Shown here: positions 1-9,066 of the stretch, in pieces
How the letters are laid out: each line of letters starts with the position of its first letter
How positions within the stretch are numbered: position 1 is the first letter of the stretch
From: Microvirga sp.
GTDB taxonomy: Bacteria; Pseudomonadota; Alphaproteobacteria; Rhizobiales; Beijerinckiaceae
DNA length: 64,000 nt
Direction: 5' to 3'
NCBI GenBank assembly: GCA_031181145.1
Contig: JAPSLB010000001.1
Span: 234,486 to 298,485 of the forward strand
The notes under the pieces: generated by a model
Seen by the model: only the letters and a program-made list of their open reading frames with translations
Database searches by the model: none
What the model was told of the DNA's origin: nothing
Translations under genes and position numbers: made by a program

Positions 1-2037
1 CACCGAACGGCGGAGATTAGCGTGGAGCTCCGGCCCGATTAGCCCATCCCCCAACAGCACGTCATATTCGAGTTCCTCCTGCCGGAGGGCGGTCTTGCGC
101 ACCAGGCGACGCTCCAGAGAGCCGGCATAGTCCGGGTACTGGAGACGCAAGGCTTCAAGGGCACCATCGATCGCCTCCCGCCTCCGCTCGATGATCTCAC
201 CCAGGACCTCGCCCACGCGCGTGCCGAGGATGGGCACAATCTTGCGATCGATGAACGGAGCCAATTCCTCGACGATGATCCGGGTCGCGAACAGCAGCTC
301 GAAGCGGCGGGCGAGGAGGTGTTCCAGGGGGCCAGCCACGCCGAGCCGGCGGTGAAGGAACTGAGCGATATCGAAGCGCCAGTCGAAGGTCAGCGCCTGC
401 CGCACGGCGCGCTGGAACTCCGTCCGCCCACCTGTCCTGGCCTTGTCCAGAAGCAGTTCGGCCTGGGCCAGCAGCGGCTGGACGAGCGCCGCCGAGACGG
501 TGCGGGCCCGGTAGTGTTCCAAGACGGTGTCGCGCTCCCGCCCGGCCAGGGTGACGAGGCCCAGGGACAGCCGCTCCAAGTCGGTCAGCCCTTGCCCCTG
601 CTCTGTCTGGGCCGCCGCCGCATCGATCCGCTCGGCATAGCGGCGGGCCTCGGCAAGTGCTGTGGCTGATCCGACCTTGTACAGTTCGGCTACGGTCTCA
701 ACAGCCTCCCGCACGTTCTCCAGCGCCACGGCAAGCACCTGTCCGCGCAGCGCCAGGTCACGAGACGACAGGCGGTCGAGGCCAAGCGCCTGGATCAGCC
801 GGCGCATGGTGGTGCCTTGGATGAGCAGAGTGAACAGCACGAAGCCGGTTGCCAGTATGGCTACGAAGCGATGCACCTCCGCCGACACGACGGGGTTCTC
901 CGTTACAGCGAGTGCCAGGGCCAGAGTGACCGCGCCCCGTAGGCCGCCCCAGAGGATCACGAGGCGATAGGATCGGCTGACGGGCGGAGAAAGCCGTGCT
1001 GCCGTGAGCAGCGGCAACACGCCGAACAGGACCAGGATCCGCGCCAGGAGGGCAGCGGCCACCACGACGAGAATGAGGCCAAGGTCGAGCCAGGTGAGGT
1101 CGGCCAGCAGCCGCGGCACGAGGATGGCGGCAAGCACGAAGACGAGGGAACTGGCCCAGAAGGCAACCTGCTCCCAGATGCCGGTGAGATAGCTCCAGCC
1201 ATCGGGTGAGGCGCGTGCCGGGCCGAGCAGGTTGAGGGTCATCCCGGCGACCACAACGCCGATAACGCCCGAGACGCCGAGACCCTGCTCGGCGACGATG
1301 TACACAAGATAGGGAAGAGCGAAGCTGATCGAGACCTTGGCCGGGCGATGATCCGGGATGGAGCCGATGAGCCAAGCCGCCATACGGGCACCGATGTAGC
1401 CCACAAGAGCGCCAACGACGAGGGTGCGGGCGAACCTAAGACTCGCGTCCGTCACGTCGAGCGGCTGACCGGCAGCCAGCACTGCGAGGAAGACGCTGAA
1501 CAGGGTGATGGCCGCGGCGTCGTTCAGCAGGCTCTCGCCCTCGACCAGCCGCCCGAGGCGCGCGGGTGCCCCGATGTCCCGAAAGATGCCGACCACTGCG
1601 ATGGGATCGGTGGTCGCCACGATGGCCCCGAGCAGCAGGCAGACGATCAGCGGTTGTCCGGCGAAGGGTACCAGGGCATAGCCGATGATCACGGTTGCGA
1701 TGAGAACGGCAAGCACGGCCAGGACGAGGATCGGTACCCAGTCTGGAGCCATGCGCCTGACGTCGAGGGTCAGCGCCGTCTGAAACAGCAGGGTGGGCAG
1801 GAACACGTAGAGAAAGACCGTTGAGCCGACCGGAAAGTCGAGGACGGCGCGGGCCACGTCGTTGAAGGCGTGCGTGAGCTCCGTGTACCAGAGGAACGAC
1901 GCAACGCTGCCGATCACGATGCCGATCACAGCCAAGAGCACGCTGAATGGCAGCCGAACGAAGCTTGCGAGTGGCTGGGCGAGGCTGATCACCACGAAGA
2001 GGGCGGCGAGCACCGATAGGACGATAGGCAGTTCCAC
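1..2037 (-). CDS. CPA1-family Na+(K+)/H+ antiporter, 3' end outside window
   Basis: Monovalent cation/proton exchange at the inner membrane is the expected role. The minus strand is open from a GTG at 2037 to base 1 (679 codons, no stop). The first ~415 residues are a string of hydrophobic helices and include the CPA1 hallmark EGESLLNDAAA near residues 165-175. The rest is a hydrophilic cytosolic tail, as in NhaP-type exchangers with regulatory C-termini. The GTG is chosen because AGGAG lies about 10 bases before it and the hydrophobic segment follows directly. The gene runs off the left edge, so the C-terminus is unseen. The ion cannot be told from sequence. The next feature upstream is a decayed transposase, so the gene is probably monocistronic at this end. 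Confidence 0.9.
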   Translation of the reverse strand, partial: MELPIVLSVLAALFVVISLAQPLASFVRLPFSVLLAVIGIVIGSVASFLWYTELTHAFNDVARAVLDFPVGSTVFLYVFLPTLLFQTALTLDVRRMAPDWVPILVLAVLAVLIATVIIGYALVPFAGQPLIVCLLLGAIVATTDPIAVVGIFRDIGAPARLGRLVEGESLLNDAAAITLFSVFLAVLAAGQPLDVTDASLRFARTLVVGALVGYIGARMAAWLIGSIPDHRPAKVSISFALPYLVYIVAEQGLGVSGVIGVVVAGMTLNLLGPARASPDGWSYLTGIWEQVAFWASSLVFVLAAILVPRLLADLTWLDLGLILVVVAAALLARILVLFGVLPLLTAARLSPPVSRSYRLVILWGGLRGAVTLALALAVTENPVVSAEVHRFVAILATGFVLFTLLIQGTTMRRLIQALGLDRLSSRDLALRGQVLAVALENVREAVETVAELYKVGSATALAEARRYAERIDAAAAQTEQGQGLTDLERLSLGLVTLAGRERDTVLEHYRARTVSAALVQPLLAQAELLLDKARTGGRTEFQRAVRQALTFDWRFDIAQFLHRRLGVAGPLEHLLARRFELLFATRIIVEELAPFIDRKIVPILGTRVGEVLGEIIERRREAIDGALEALRLQYPDYAGSLERRLVRKTALRQEELEYDVLLGDGLIGPELHANLRRSV

Positions 2038-2240
2038 GGCGGCGCGCTCCTTATGGTTGGCGAGAAATGCGTCCAGAACTTGTAGGGAGCGTAACCGAGG
2101 TCGTCTATAGATCCTGCGCAAAACCCGATGACCGGACCCTGGCCACCTTGGAACAGGAAGAGCTTCGCATAGGCTGCGTGGCAACGCTGGACGGGCAGGT
2201 TCAGACGCCTTAGCTAAGAAGCCGACCCCTCTTATTCCAC

Positions 2241-2660
2241 ATGCAGGCTCTCGCACCCTCGTCAGCCTTCAAGCGGCTGGCTGCGTCCCGCAAGCCGAGC
2301 CAGCTCACCCGCGCCCTTCCTGAACTCCGCCACCTTGAGCGCACGCTGCTCATGATCGAATGGTATTGCGAGCCTGCACGGCGGCGGAGTTGTCAGGTTG
2401 ACCTGAATAAAGGCGAGGCGGCCCAAAAGCGCTCAAGCGGGCTGTGTCGTTCCGCAAGCGCGGCGGAATCCGGGACCGCTCGCGCAGAGCTAGGCCTCAC
2501 GAGCCTCCGGACTCAGCCTGACCGTGAGCGCCATGTTTACCGGACCACGATCTATCTCGGGCGCGTCGCATTATCTGACCGGGCACGAACGGACGTTCTT
2601 TGTTCGTTCCGACTCAGCGTGCGTTTGGGAACAGCTCTTGCCCTAATGCCCACACTAGCC
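2241..2660 (+). pseudogene. Decayed Tn3-family transposase (TnpA C-terminal part)
   Basis: The reading frame from 2241 matches the conserved C-terminal part of Tn3-family TnpA. It runs through a PELRHLERTLLMIEW-like stretch to LNKGEA, corresponding to the family's ELGRIERTLFTLDW and LNKGEA blocks. The match then jumps frames. In a different forward frame one reads ALKRAVSFRKRGGIRDRS, the counterpart of the family's ALARAVFFHRLGEIRDRS. After that, TIYLGR in the first frame matches the NTVYLGR block. At least two frameshifts are therefore needed, and the N-terminal ~800 residues of a normal TnpA (~1000 aa) are missing. This is an inert fossil. I see no terminal inverted repeats or resolvase nearby. 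Confidence 0.72.
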
Positions 2661-2991
2661 AAAGGCAAATCCGTTCAAGATCAGCATGTAGCAGGACCGC
2701 TATGATGTTTCAGACGATTCTTGACCCGCCGCCTGTTGCGGCGCTCCGACGCATCAGGGCTCAAGCGGGTGCGACGGCCCCCGAAGCCTCGTCTACGTCC
2801 TGATGCAGCCTGCCTAAGGACGTTGTGACGAGCCGGCGTAGGCCGATTGCTCGGAGCAGCTATATGGGTCCGGCCCCGCGACAGAAGCGTGGTGGACCGC
2901 CAGGCCAATTCTGGTGCCGACCCGACGGGTGATCGGACCTTTCCATCACGCTGCGGCTTAGGAATCTATCTATTCAGTGGCGAGACTTCAG
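2661..2991. other. Gap with no recognised gene
   Basis: This stretch of about 330 bases lies between the Tn3 fossil and the end of the ABC importer operon. Short open frames exist on both strands but show no family resemblance, good ribosome binding site or codon pattern. It may be further transposon debris. No T-tailed hairpin terminator for the minus-strand operon is evident. Confidence 0.5.
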
Positions 2992-4656
2992 CTATGCCGT
3001 AGCCACATCGCTATGTGGCATGTCATCGAAACGCCACCTCAACCGAACTCCACCGCTTGCAGTGCCCTCAAGCGCCGGGATCGCGGAAAGCAGTTTGACG
3101 GTGTAGGGATTTTGCGGCTGATCAAAGATCGTGTCGCGATCGCCCTCTTCCACGATCTGACCATCCTGCATGACAATGACCCTGTCCGCGATCTGCTCGA
3201 CGACCCCAAGGTCGTGGCTGATGAAGAGGCAGGAAAATCCATGCCGTTGCTGCAGGTCGGCGAACAGGTCGAGGACCTGGGCCCGCACCGTAACGTCGAG
3301 AGCAGAGACTGGCTCGTCGGCGATGACGAAGGCAGGTCGGCGCACCAGAGCACGTGCAATCGCAACCCGCTGGCGCTGACCGCCGGACAGCTCGTGAGGA
3401 TAACGCCCGGCGAACGTGTCGTCGAGACCGACATCATGCAGGATCTCGCGCACCCGGTCCACCTTTTCGCGGTGTGCCATCTCCGGCACCAGACGCAGAG
3501 CTTCGCGCACGATGTCTGCTATGGACATCCGTGGATCGAGTGACGAATACGGATCTTGGAACACCATCTGGCAGTTGAGGCGATAGTTTGCCCAACTCTC
3601 GGAGGCTCGGCGAACGGGACGCCCGGCAAAGCGGATTTCCCCGCCCGCGGGATCGAGCAATCCGGCGATGGCGCGTCCCAGCGTCGTCTTGCCGGATCCC
3701 GATCCTCCCACGAGTGCCACGACCTCCCGCGGCCTGACGGCCAGGCTGACCCCGTGGAGCGCCCGCTTGCCGGGTTCCTTGCGAAAAAATCCCTGGCGCC
3801 CACGATATTCCACCACGAGACCGCGCACTTCCACGATTGGCTCTACTGATGTGGAGAGATCGCGCTTGGGCAGCCGCCTCGGCATCGCAGCCAGAAGCTT
3901 TTGAGTATAGGGATGCCGGGGGTGACGCAGCAGATCCTGCGTGTTCCCCTGCTCGACGATTTCGCCCTTGCACATGACGATGATGCGATCGGTGTAGCGG
4001 GCCACCATCGAGAGATCGTGACTGATCATGAGCACCGCCGTACCGTGCTCCCGCGTGAGCTCCACCATGAGTTCCAGAACATCGCGTTGGACAACCGCAT
4101 CGAGCGCCGTCGTCGGCTCGTCGGCGATGAGCAGAGCCGGTCGAAGGAGCATGACAGAAGCCAGCATGATCCGCTGGCGCATGCCGCCGGAGAACTGGTG
4201 CGGATAGGCGGCGAGCGCCCCCTCTGGGTCCTTGATCCCGACGCGACGGAGCATATCGAGAATGAGAGCCCTGCGCTCCTTGGCATCGATATCGCGATGA
4301 AGCGCCAAGCCCTCGTCCAGCTGCCGGCCGATGAGCATCGACGGGTTGAGCGACGTCATAGGCTCCTGGAACACCATCCCGATACGCGAGCCTCTCAGGC
4401 GCCTTAATTCTCCCGGCGGGAGCCTGGCGAGATCCTTGCCCTCGAAACGGATGCTTCCGGCAGTCCTGCGGATAGCCGGCGGCTCAAGCGCCATGATGGA
4501 TCGGGCCGCGAGCGTCTTTCCGCTTCCGGATTCGCCGACAATGCCGACAATCTCGCCCGGCGCGACGGAAAAGCTCACGTTCTTGACAACTTCCAGCTCT
4601 GTCCGCGCGACAGCGAGCCTCAATCCTTCAACCCGGAGTAGTTCGGTCGTAGCCAT
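2992..4656 (-). CDS. Dipeptide/oligopeptide-type ABC importer ATPase, DppD-DppF fused in one chain
   Basis: A 554-residue protein with two complete ABC ATPase domains powers uptake through the two permeases encoded just upstream. Domain 1 has Walker A GESGSGKT at 41-48, the signature FSGGMRQR and Walker B LLIADEPT. Domain 2 has Walker A GGSGSGKT, the signature LSGGQRQR and Walker B FVIADEPV. Oligopeptide-type C-terminal extensions (HPYTQKLL and NPYTVKLL) follow each domain. This is the GsiA/YejF arrangement, in which one chain replaces separate D and F subunits. The start lies 2 bases after the stop of the DppC-like gene, so translation is probably coupled. It is the last gene of the minus-strand operon that begins with the C45 hydrolase. 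Confidence 0.95.
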   Translation of the reverse strand: MATTELLRVEGLRLAVARTELEVVKNVSFSVAPGEIVGIVGESGSGKTLAARSIMALEPPAIRRTAGSIRFEGKDLARLPPGELRRLRGSRIGMVFQEPMTSLNPSMLIGRQLDEGLALHRDIDAKERRALILDMLRRVGIKDPEGALAAYPHQFSGGMRQRIMLASVMLLRPALLIADEPTTALDAVVQRDVLELMVELTREHGTAVLMISHDLSMVARYTDRIIVMCKGEIVEQGNTQDLLRHPRHPYTQKLLAAMPRRLPKRDLSTSVEPIVEVRGLVVEYRGRQGFFRKEPGKRALHGVSLAVRPREVVALVGGSGSGKTTLGRAIAGLLDPAGGEIRFAGRPVRRASESWANYRLNCQMVFQDPYSSLDPRMSIADIVREALRLVPEMAHREKVDRVREILHDVGLDDTFAGRYPHELSGGQRQRVAIARALVRRPAFVIADEPVSALDVTVRAQVLDLFADLQQRHGFSCLFISHDLGVVEQIADRVIVMQDGQIVEEGDRDTIFDQPQNPYTVKLLSAIPALEGTASGGVRLRWRFDDMPHSDVATA

Positions 4657-4658
4657 GC

Positions 4659-5474
4659 TCAGACTCCCCGCATTCTCGGATCGAGCTTGTCGCGCAGGGC
4701 GTCACCGAGCAGATTGATGCCGAGTAGCGTCAGTGAGATGCACAAGCCAGGAAAGATACCGAGCCATACGGCCTGGACGATGAAGGAGCGGCTGCTCGCC
4801 AGCATATTGCCCCATGTCGGGGCCGGAGGTGGCACCCCCAGACCGAGGAAGCTCAGGGCGCTTTCCGCAAGAAGCACCCAGCCAAACATGGACGTCGCAA
4901 GCACTGTCAGGGGGGCGACGCAGTTGGGCAGGATGTGCCGCGCCATGGTATAGGCTTCGGAATTGCCCATGACTCTCGATACGTCGATATATTCCTTTTC
5001 CCGCAGAGACAGAACGGTGCCCCGCACGACGCGGGCTACGGACGGCGTGTAGGCGAGCCCCAACGCCAGAATGATGCCGTACTTGTTGGCGCCCATGACG
5101 GCGAGAAGGCCAAGGGCCAGCAGGATGCCCGGAAAGGCCAGCAGGGCATCGTTGAATGCCATCAGAATCCGGTCGGTCCAGCCTCGCAGATATCCCGTCA
5201 GCAGACCGATCACCGTTCCGGCTGAGACCGCGGCAGTCACCGTGAGAAGGCTGATCCACACGCTCGTCGCGGCGGCAGCCATCAATCGGCTGAGGACATC
5301 CCGGCCGAACTCATCGGTCCCCAGCCAGTACACCGGTCCAGGCGGCTGGAGACGGGCTGCAAAGTTGATTTTCAAGGGATCGAAAGGCGTCCAAACCGCC
5401 CCGAACAGGGCGCAAACGCCGATGATGCCGATGATCAAGCCGCCGAGAACGGCGTTGGGAGCAAGGAATTTCAT
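4659..5474 (-). CDS. DppC-type ABC permease
   Basis: A 271-residue inner-membrane permease of the dipeptide/nickel class. The N-terminus is a membrane anchor followed by PPGPVYWLGTDEFGRDVLSRL, the typical OppC/DppC periplasmic segment. Several helices follow, then the EAA loop that contacts the ATPase (MARHILPNCVAPL region). The C-terminus LGDALRDKLDPRMRG is family-typical. It overlaps the end of the DppB-like gene by ATGA. With the DppB partner it should form the translocation pore. The substrate is not readable from sequence. The operon also encodes a C45 hydrolase and an esterase-like protein, which suggests an acylated amino compound or peptide. Confidence 0.94.
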   Translation of the reverse strand: MKFLAPNAVLGGLIIGIIGVCALFGAVWTPFDPLKINFAARLQPPGPVYWLGTDEFGRDVLSRLMAAAATSVWISLLTVTAAVSAGTVIGLLTGYLRGWTDRILMAFNDALLAFPGILLALGLLAVMGANKYGIILALGLAYTPSVARVVRGTVLSLREKEYIDVSRVMGNSEAYTMARHILPNCVAPLTVLATSMFGWVLLAESALSFLGLGVPPPAPTWGNMLASSRSFIVQAVWLGIFPGLCISLTLLGINLLGDALRDKLDPRMRGV

Positions 5475-6415
5475 TCTGCCGTCACTCTCGGATCGAACAC
5501 GGGGTAAAGCAGGTCAACGACGATGTTCACGGCCACATAAACGAAGGCGATGAACAGGAGACATCCCTGAATGACCGGATAGTCGCGGGCGAAGATTGAG
5601 TCGACGAGAAGCCGGCCGAGGCCAGGGATCGTGAAGACCGTCTCGACAACAGCGATCCCGCCGAGAAGATTTCCGAGCACCAGCCCGATAAGGGTCCAGG
5701 TCGGGCCAAAGGCGTTTTTGAAGGCATGGCGCATCAGCACAACGCCTTCGGAAAGGCCTTTGGCTCGCGCATGGGTGATGTAGTCGAGCCGCAGGACTTC
5801 GAGCGTGCTTGCTCGGGACATCCGGATCAGCACGCCCATCTCATGCAGGAACAGGGTCGCAACCGGCATGACGATGTAAAGCAGCGCCGCGGTTGGATCA
5901 TCGGAGAATGAGACGTAGCCTACGATGGGCAGCCATTCGAGCTTGAGCCCGAAGAAAATCAACAGCAGAAGTCCCAGCCAGAATGTGGGGATCGACAGCA
6001 GAATGGTCGCGGTTCCCACCAGGAGGAGGTCGAGCATACTGTTCTGACGCCACGCCGCGATCATCCCTGCCGGCACGGCGACCAGGGCGGCGAACAAAAC
6101 CGCGATGAGCACGATCTTGGCGCTGATCCAGAACCGGTCGAGAATGAGGGGCAGGACTGGCTGGCTCGATGTGATCGAGTGGCCGAGATCGCCCTGGAAG
6201 ATGTTCCCGAACCAGATCGCGAACTGAATCGGCAGGCTGTGATTGAGCCCCAGCCTCTCTCGCAGATCCGACAGGCTGGCCGGATCTGCCATATCACCGA
6301 GCATAAGCGCTGCAGGATCGCCCGGAATGAAGCGGATGAGGGCGAAAACCGAAACCGCCATGATGAAGAGCGTCGGAACCGCCATGAGTATTCGTTTGGT
6401 TATAAAGCGCAGCAT
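5471..6415 (-). CDS. DppB-type ABC permease
   Basis: A 314-residue permease of the dipeptide class. The N-terminus (LRFITKRILMAVPTLFIMA), the periplasmic segment around RFIPGDPAALMLGD and the EAA loop (MRHAFKNAFGPTWTLIGL) are diagnostic of DppB/OppB. The C-terminus LYPVFDPRVTAE is also typical. The start at 6415 is preceded by GAGGAGGG with 7-base spacing, a strong ribosome binding site. The stop overlaps the start of the DppC-like gene by 4 bases. It lies 59 bases downstream of the alpha/beta hydrolase gene in the same operon. Confidence 0.95.
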   Translation of the reverse strand: MLRFITKRILMAVPTLFIMAVSVFALIRFIPGDPAALMLGDMADPASLSDLRERLGLNHSLPIQFAIWFGNIFQGDLGHSITSSQPVLPLILDRFWISAKIVLIAVLFAALVAVPAGMIAAWRQNSMLDLLLVGTATILLSIPTFWLGLLLLIFFGLKLEWLPIVGYVSFSDDPTAALLYIVMPVATLFLHEMGVLIRMSRASTLEVLRLDYITHARAKGLSEGVVLMRHAFKNAFGPTWTLIGLVLGNLLGGIAVVETVFTIPGLGRLLVDSIFARDYPVIQGCLLFIAFVYVAVNIVVDLLYPVFDPRVTAE

Positions 6416-6474
6416 TGCGTCGCCCTCCTCAAATCGGCCGTGGTGACGTCATGGGATCTTCACCATGCCCCAGC

Positions 6475-7347
6475 TCATCCGGCCGAGCGTCTGTCTTTCA
6501 AGACATCGGCGAGAAAGTCTTGCACCTGAGACACGACCCGACTTCCATCATGCGGCACGTTCGGCACTACATCGAAGCGGACAGGAATGCCGGCAGCCTC
6601 GAAGGAGCGGCGCAGACTGTCGAGCCGCTCCGGACGCGTGCGGCCTGCATCGTTGGCGCCCGGCATCCAGTGTGGGCTTCCCTCCCGGTGGGTGATTTCC
6701 CAGGTTTCGAGATCCGCAGCGCCCACGATCATCTGCACGGGCACGCGCCGCATGGCGGCGACATCGACCGTGATGCCGAACCGTTCCTTGACATCGCGAA
6801 TGCCAACCCACCAGTCCCGCGTCGGGTCGAGAAGCGTCACCGAACCCGGCGCTCCGATCGAGGCTGCCCAGAGACGATCCGGGTGAAGGATGAGAAAGCG
6901 GTGGGTGAAGTGACCGCCGCCGGAAAACCCGAACAGTGCGAATCGGGCGACGTCGAGACCGTAGCGCGCGCCAACTTCCGCCACGATGGACATGAGGGCC
7001 TCGTCATAGCGGATGTCGGCTTCCTGCATGTATTTGAAGCCGTCGCGATTGCCGTCTCCTTGTACGCCTACGGGAAAGAGCGGGCATAGAATGATGCAGT
7101 TGTTCCAGCGACCGAACTCGGCAAAACCGTCACGATACTCCATGAAGGCTCGGCCCGTGCCGTGCATGACGACGACGAGATCAGGAGCGGCCCTCTGACC
7201 CAGGTCCGGAGGCACGTACAGACAATAGGAGAAACGCGGATCGCGTCTGCTCGCAAACACTGTCGTATGACCCAGGTCATAGATCCGCCTTCCGAGTGTC
7301 TCCAGAGAGGCCTGATCGGCTGGCTTTGGCGTGACAGGTTGGTTCAT
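6475..7347 (-). CDS. Alpha/beta-hydrolase, esterase/PHB-depolymerase-like, cytosolic
   Basis: About 290 residues from the ATG at 7347. The frame stays open to 7428, with other Met codons at 7374 and 7428; none has a clear ribosome binding site. The VVVMHGTGR segment supplies the oxyanion-hole HG (about residues 62-65). The nucleophile elbow GFSGGG puts the catalytic Ser near residue 142. A late VPHDGSR motif probably supplies the His. No signal peptide is seen, so it likely acts inside the cell, perhaps cleaving an ester or thioester bond in the imported compound. It sits between the substrate-binding protein gene and the permease genes, an unusual place for an enzyme and a hint of a dedicated role. 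The acyl substrate is unknown. Confidence 0.82.
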   Translation of the reverse strand: MNQPVTPKPADQASLETLGRRIYDLGHTTVFASRRDPRFSYCLYVPPDLGQRAAPDLVVVMHGTGRAFMEYRDGFAEFGRWNNCIILCPLFPVGVQGDGNRDGFKYMQEADIRYDEALMSIVAEVGARYGLDVARFALFGFSGGGHFTHRFLILHPDRLWAASIGAPGSVTLLDPTRDWWVGIRDVKERFGITVDVAAMRRVPVQMIVGAADLETWEITHREGSPHWMPGANDAGRTRPERLDSLRRSFEAAGIPVRFDVVPNVPHDGSRVVSQVQDFLADVLKDRRSAG

Positions 7348-7433
7348 GAACGTCGTCCGTGTGAGAGCCTGCATCGATGCCGTCGATCGGCCGCCCGTCA
7401 GTGGCGGCCGATCCTTGTCTGAGCGCAACCCGA

Positions 7434-9002
7434 TCAGTGCGCGACGCGCACCTCCCAGGCCCGCGGCTTGGAGAGCACGGAGGCAGTGAAGCCATGAACA
7501 TTTTTGCGGAAGGCGCTGGCCTCAACGCCGTTGTAGAGCATCACGAATGGCACTTCCTTCAGGAACCTGGCATGCAGTTCGTCGAATATCTTTTGACGCT
7601 CGGCCTTGTCGGAAACCAGCATCGACCTCTCAAGCAAGGCCTGCGCCTCGGGATTGTCCCAAACTTTCCGGGGCTGCTTGTCCTTGGAGCCCATGACGGA
7701 ATCATAGCTCAGGGACGGGTCGAGGCGAGCCGAGTATGGGAACGCCATGACCTGGTAGTTGCCCTTGTTGTACCGGTCGAGCTGGGTGCCCCATTCCAGT
7801 ACCTCCAGGGTGGCATTGATTCCAACCGCCTGAAGCATAGCCTGAATGAGCACGGAGGATGCGAACGTCTGGGGATAGCGCTTGTTCGTCAGAATGACGA
7901 TCGACTCGCCCTTGTAGCCCGCGTCCTTCAAGAGACGTTGCGCGGCCTCGGGATCGTATGCGTAGCCCTTGTCATGGTCTGCAGTATGATAGGATGAATT
8001 CAAGGGCACAATCGAGTTGTTGTGCTTCGCGAGGCCCTCCGTCACGGCGGCGGTGATCTGGGCAGTATCTAGTGCCGCGGCGATGGCCTGCCGCAACTTG
8101 ACATTCGACAGGAGCGGATCTCGCGTCTGGATCAGCAGCGTGCTGAGACCCATGTTTTGCGCAATTGAAAGCCCCAGCGACGGGTTGGCTTTGATCTCCT
8201 TCACGTCGGCATTGGCGATGTCAGGCACGATATCGATGTCGCCCCGAAGCAGGGCTGCCTTAGCGGCCGCATTGTCGGGGACCACGACGAAGCGAAGCTC
8301 GTCCACGAGAGGGCGCTTCGATCCGGCGTAGCCGTCGGGCTTGCCTTCCGCAGGATTCGCATAGGAATCGAATTTGGACAGCTTGACGAACTCGCCGCGA
8401 CGCCACTCCTCCAGCTTGAACGGGCCAGTTCCGATCGGCTTATCCCACGATCCGTCTGCCTTCACGGAATCCTTGTGGATGATCCCGGTCATGCCGCAAT
8501 CCGTGCGCGCCAAGGTCGCCAGGAATAGGGCGTCCGGCTTGTCAAGGCGAAACACGGCGGTCTGAGCATCGGGTGTCTCCACCGCCTGTACCTTCGACCG
8601 GCCACGGCCATCGAACTCGGAGAGACAACGCCATTCGGTCTTGGGATCCGTATAGCGCCTCCAGCTCCAGGCGACATCCTCGGATGTCAAGGGAGCGCCG
8701 TTGTGAAATTTCACTCCGTCGCGGAGTTTGAAAGTGTAGGCGAGGCCATCCTCGGAGAGCGAGACCGACTGCGCCAGAAGCGGTTTGATGCTCGCATCCT
8801 CGCCGTAGGCCACCAATCCTTCGACCATATGAAGCACGACCGCGTCTGTATTGTCGTCTCGGTTGACGCCGGGGTTGGTGCTCCGGATGTCGGCGTTGAG
8901 CGAAATCCGCAGCGGTGTCACCTGGGCCAGCGCCGGAAGTGCTGCCGCCATGACGGCGCCCGTCAAGCAGCTTGCCAATAGAGTCCTTGCCTTCACTATC
9001 AT
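7434..9002 (-). CDS. Family 5 (DppA/OppA-like) periplasmic substrate-binding protein
   Basis: About 522 residues with a Sec signal peptide (VKARTLLASCLTGAVMAAAL, cleavage likely after PALA). The body has SBP family 5 landmarks: the N-terminal LRISLNADIRSTNPG strand, the LRDGVKFHNGAPLTSEDVAWSW block, GTGPFKLEEW, and LRQAIAAALD. It delivers the ligand to the DppB/DppC-type permeases. The ATG at 9002 is chosen over the GTG one codon earlier because GGAGG lies 7 bases before it. No lipobox Cys is present, so it is probably free in the periplasm. It lies 60-odd bases after the C45 hydrolase gene in the same operon. Confidence 0.95.
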   Translation of the reverse strand: MIVKARTLLASCLTGAVMAAALPALAQVTPLRISLNADIRSTNPGVNRDDNTDAVVLHMVEGLVAYGEDASIKPLLAQSVSLSEDGLAYTFKLRDGVKFHNGAPLTSEDVAWSWRRYTDPKTEWRCLSEFDGRGRSKVQAVETPDAQTAVFRLDKPDALFLATLARTDCGMTGIIHKDSVKADGSWDKPIGTGPFKLEEWRRGEFVKLSKFDSYANPAEGKPDGYAGSKRPLVDELRFVVVPDNAAAKAALLRGDIDIVPDIANADVKEIKANPSLGLSIAQNMGLSTLLIQTRDPLLSNVKLRQAIAAALDTAQITAAVTEGLAKHNNSIVPLNSSYHTADHDKGYAYDPEAAQRLLKDAGYKGESIVILTNKRYPQTFASSVLIQAMLQAVGINATLEVLEWGTQLDRYNKGNYQVMAFPYSARLDPSLSYDSVMGSKDKQPRKVWDNPEAQALLERSMLVSDKAERQKIFDELHARFLKEVPFVMLYNGVEASAFRKNVHGFTASVLSKPRAWEVRVAH

Positions 9003-9066
9003 CACTATCCTCCGAGTCTTAAGTTCCCGCTTCGTATTGTTTGTCGTTGCAGCTCTTGTCGGCCGC

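Noticed and set aside
758..1375. A 205-residue minus-strand open frame inside the antiporter region
   Set aside because: Low-complexity Arg/Pro/Ala product typical of an out-of-frame shadow; the antiporter frame on the same strand has clear motifs.
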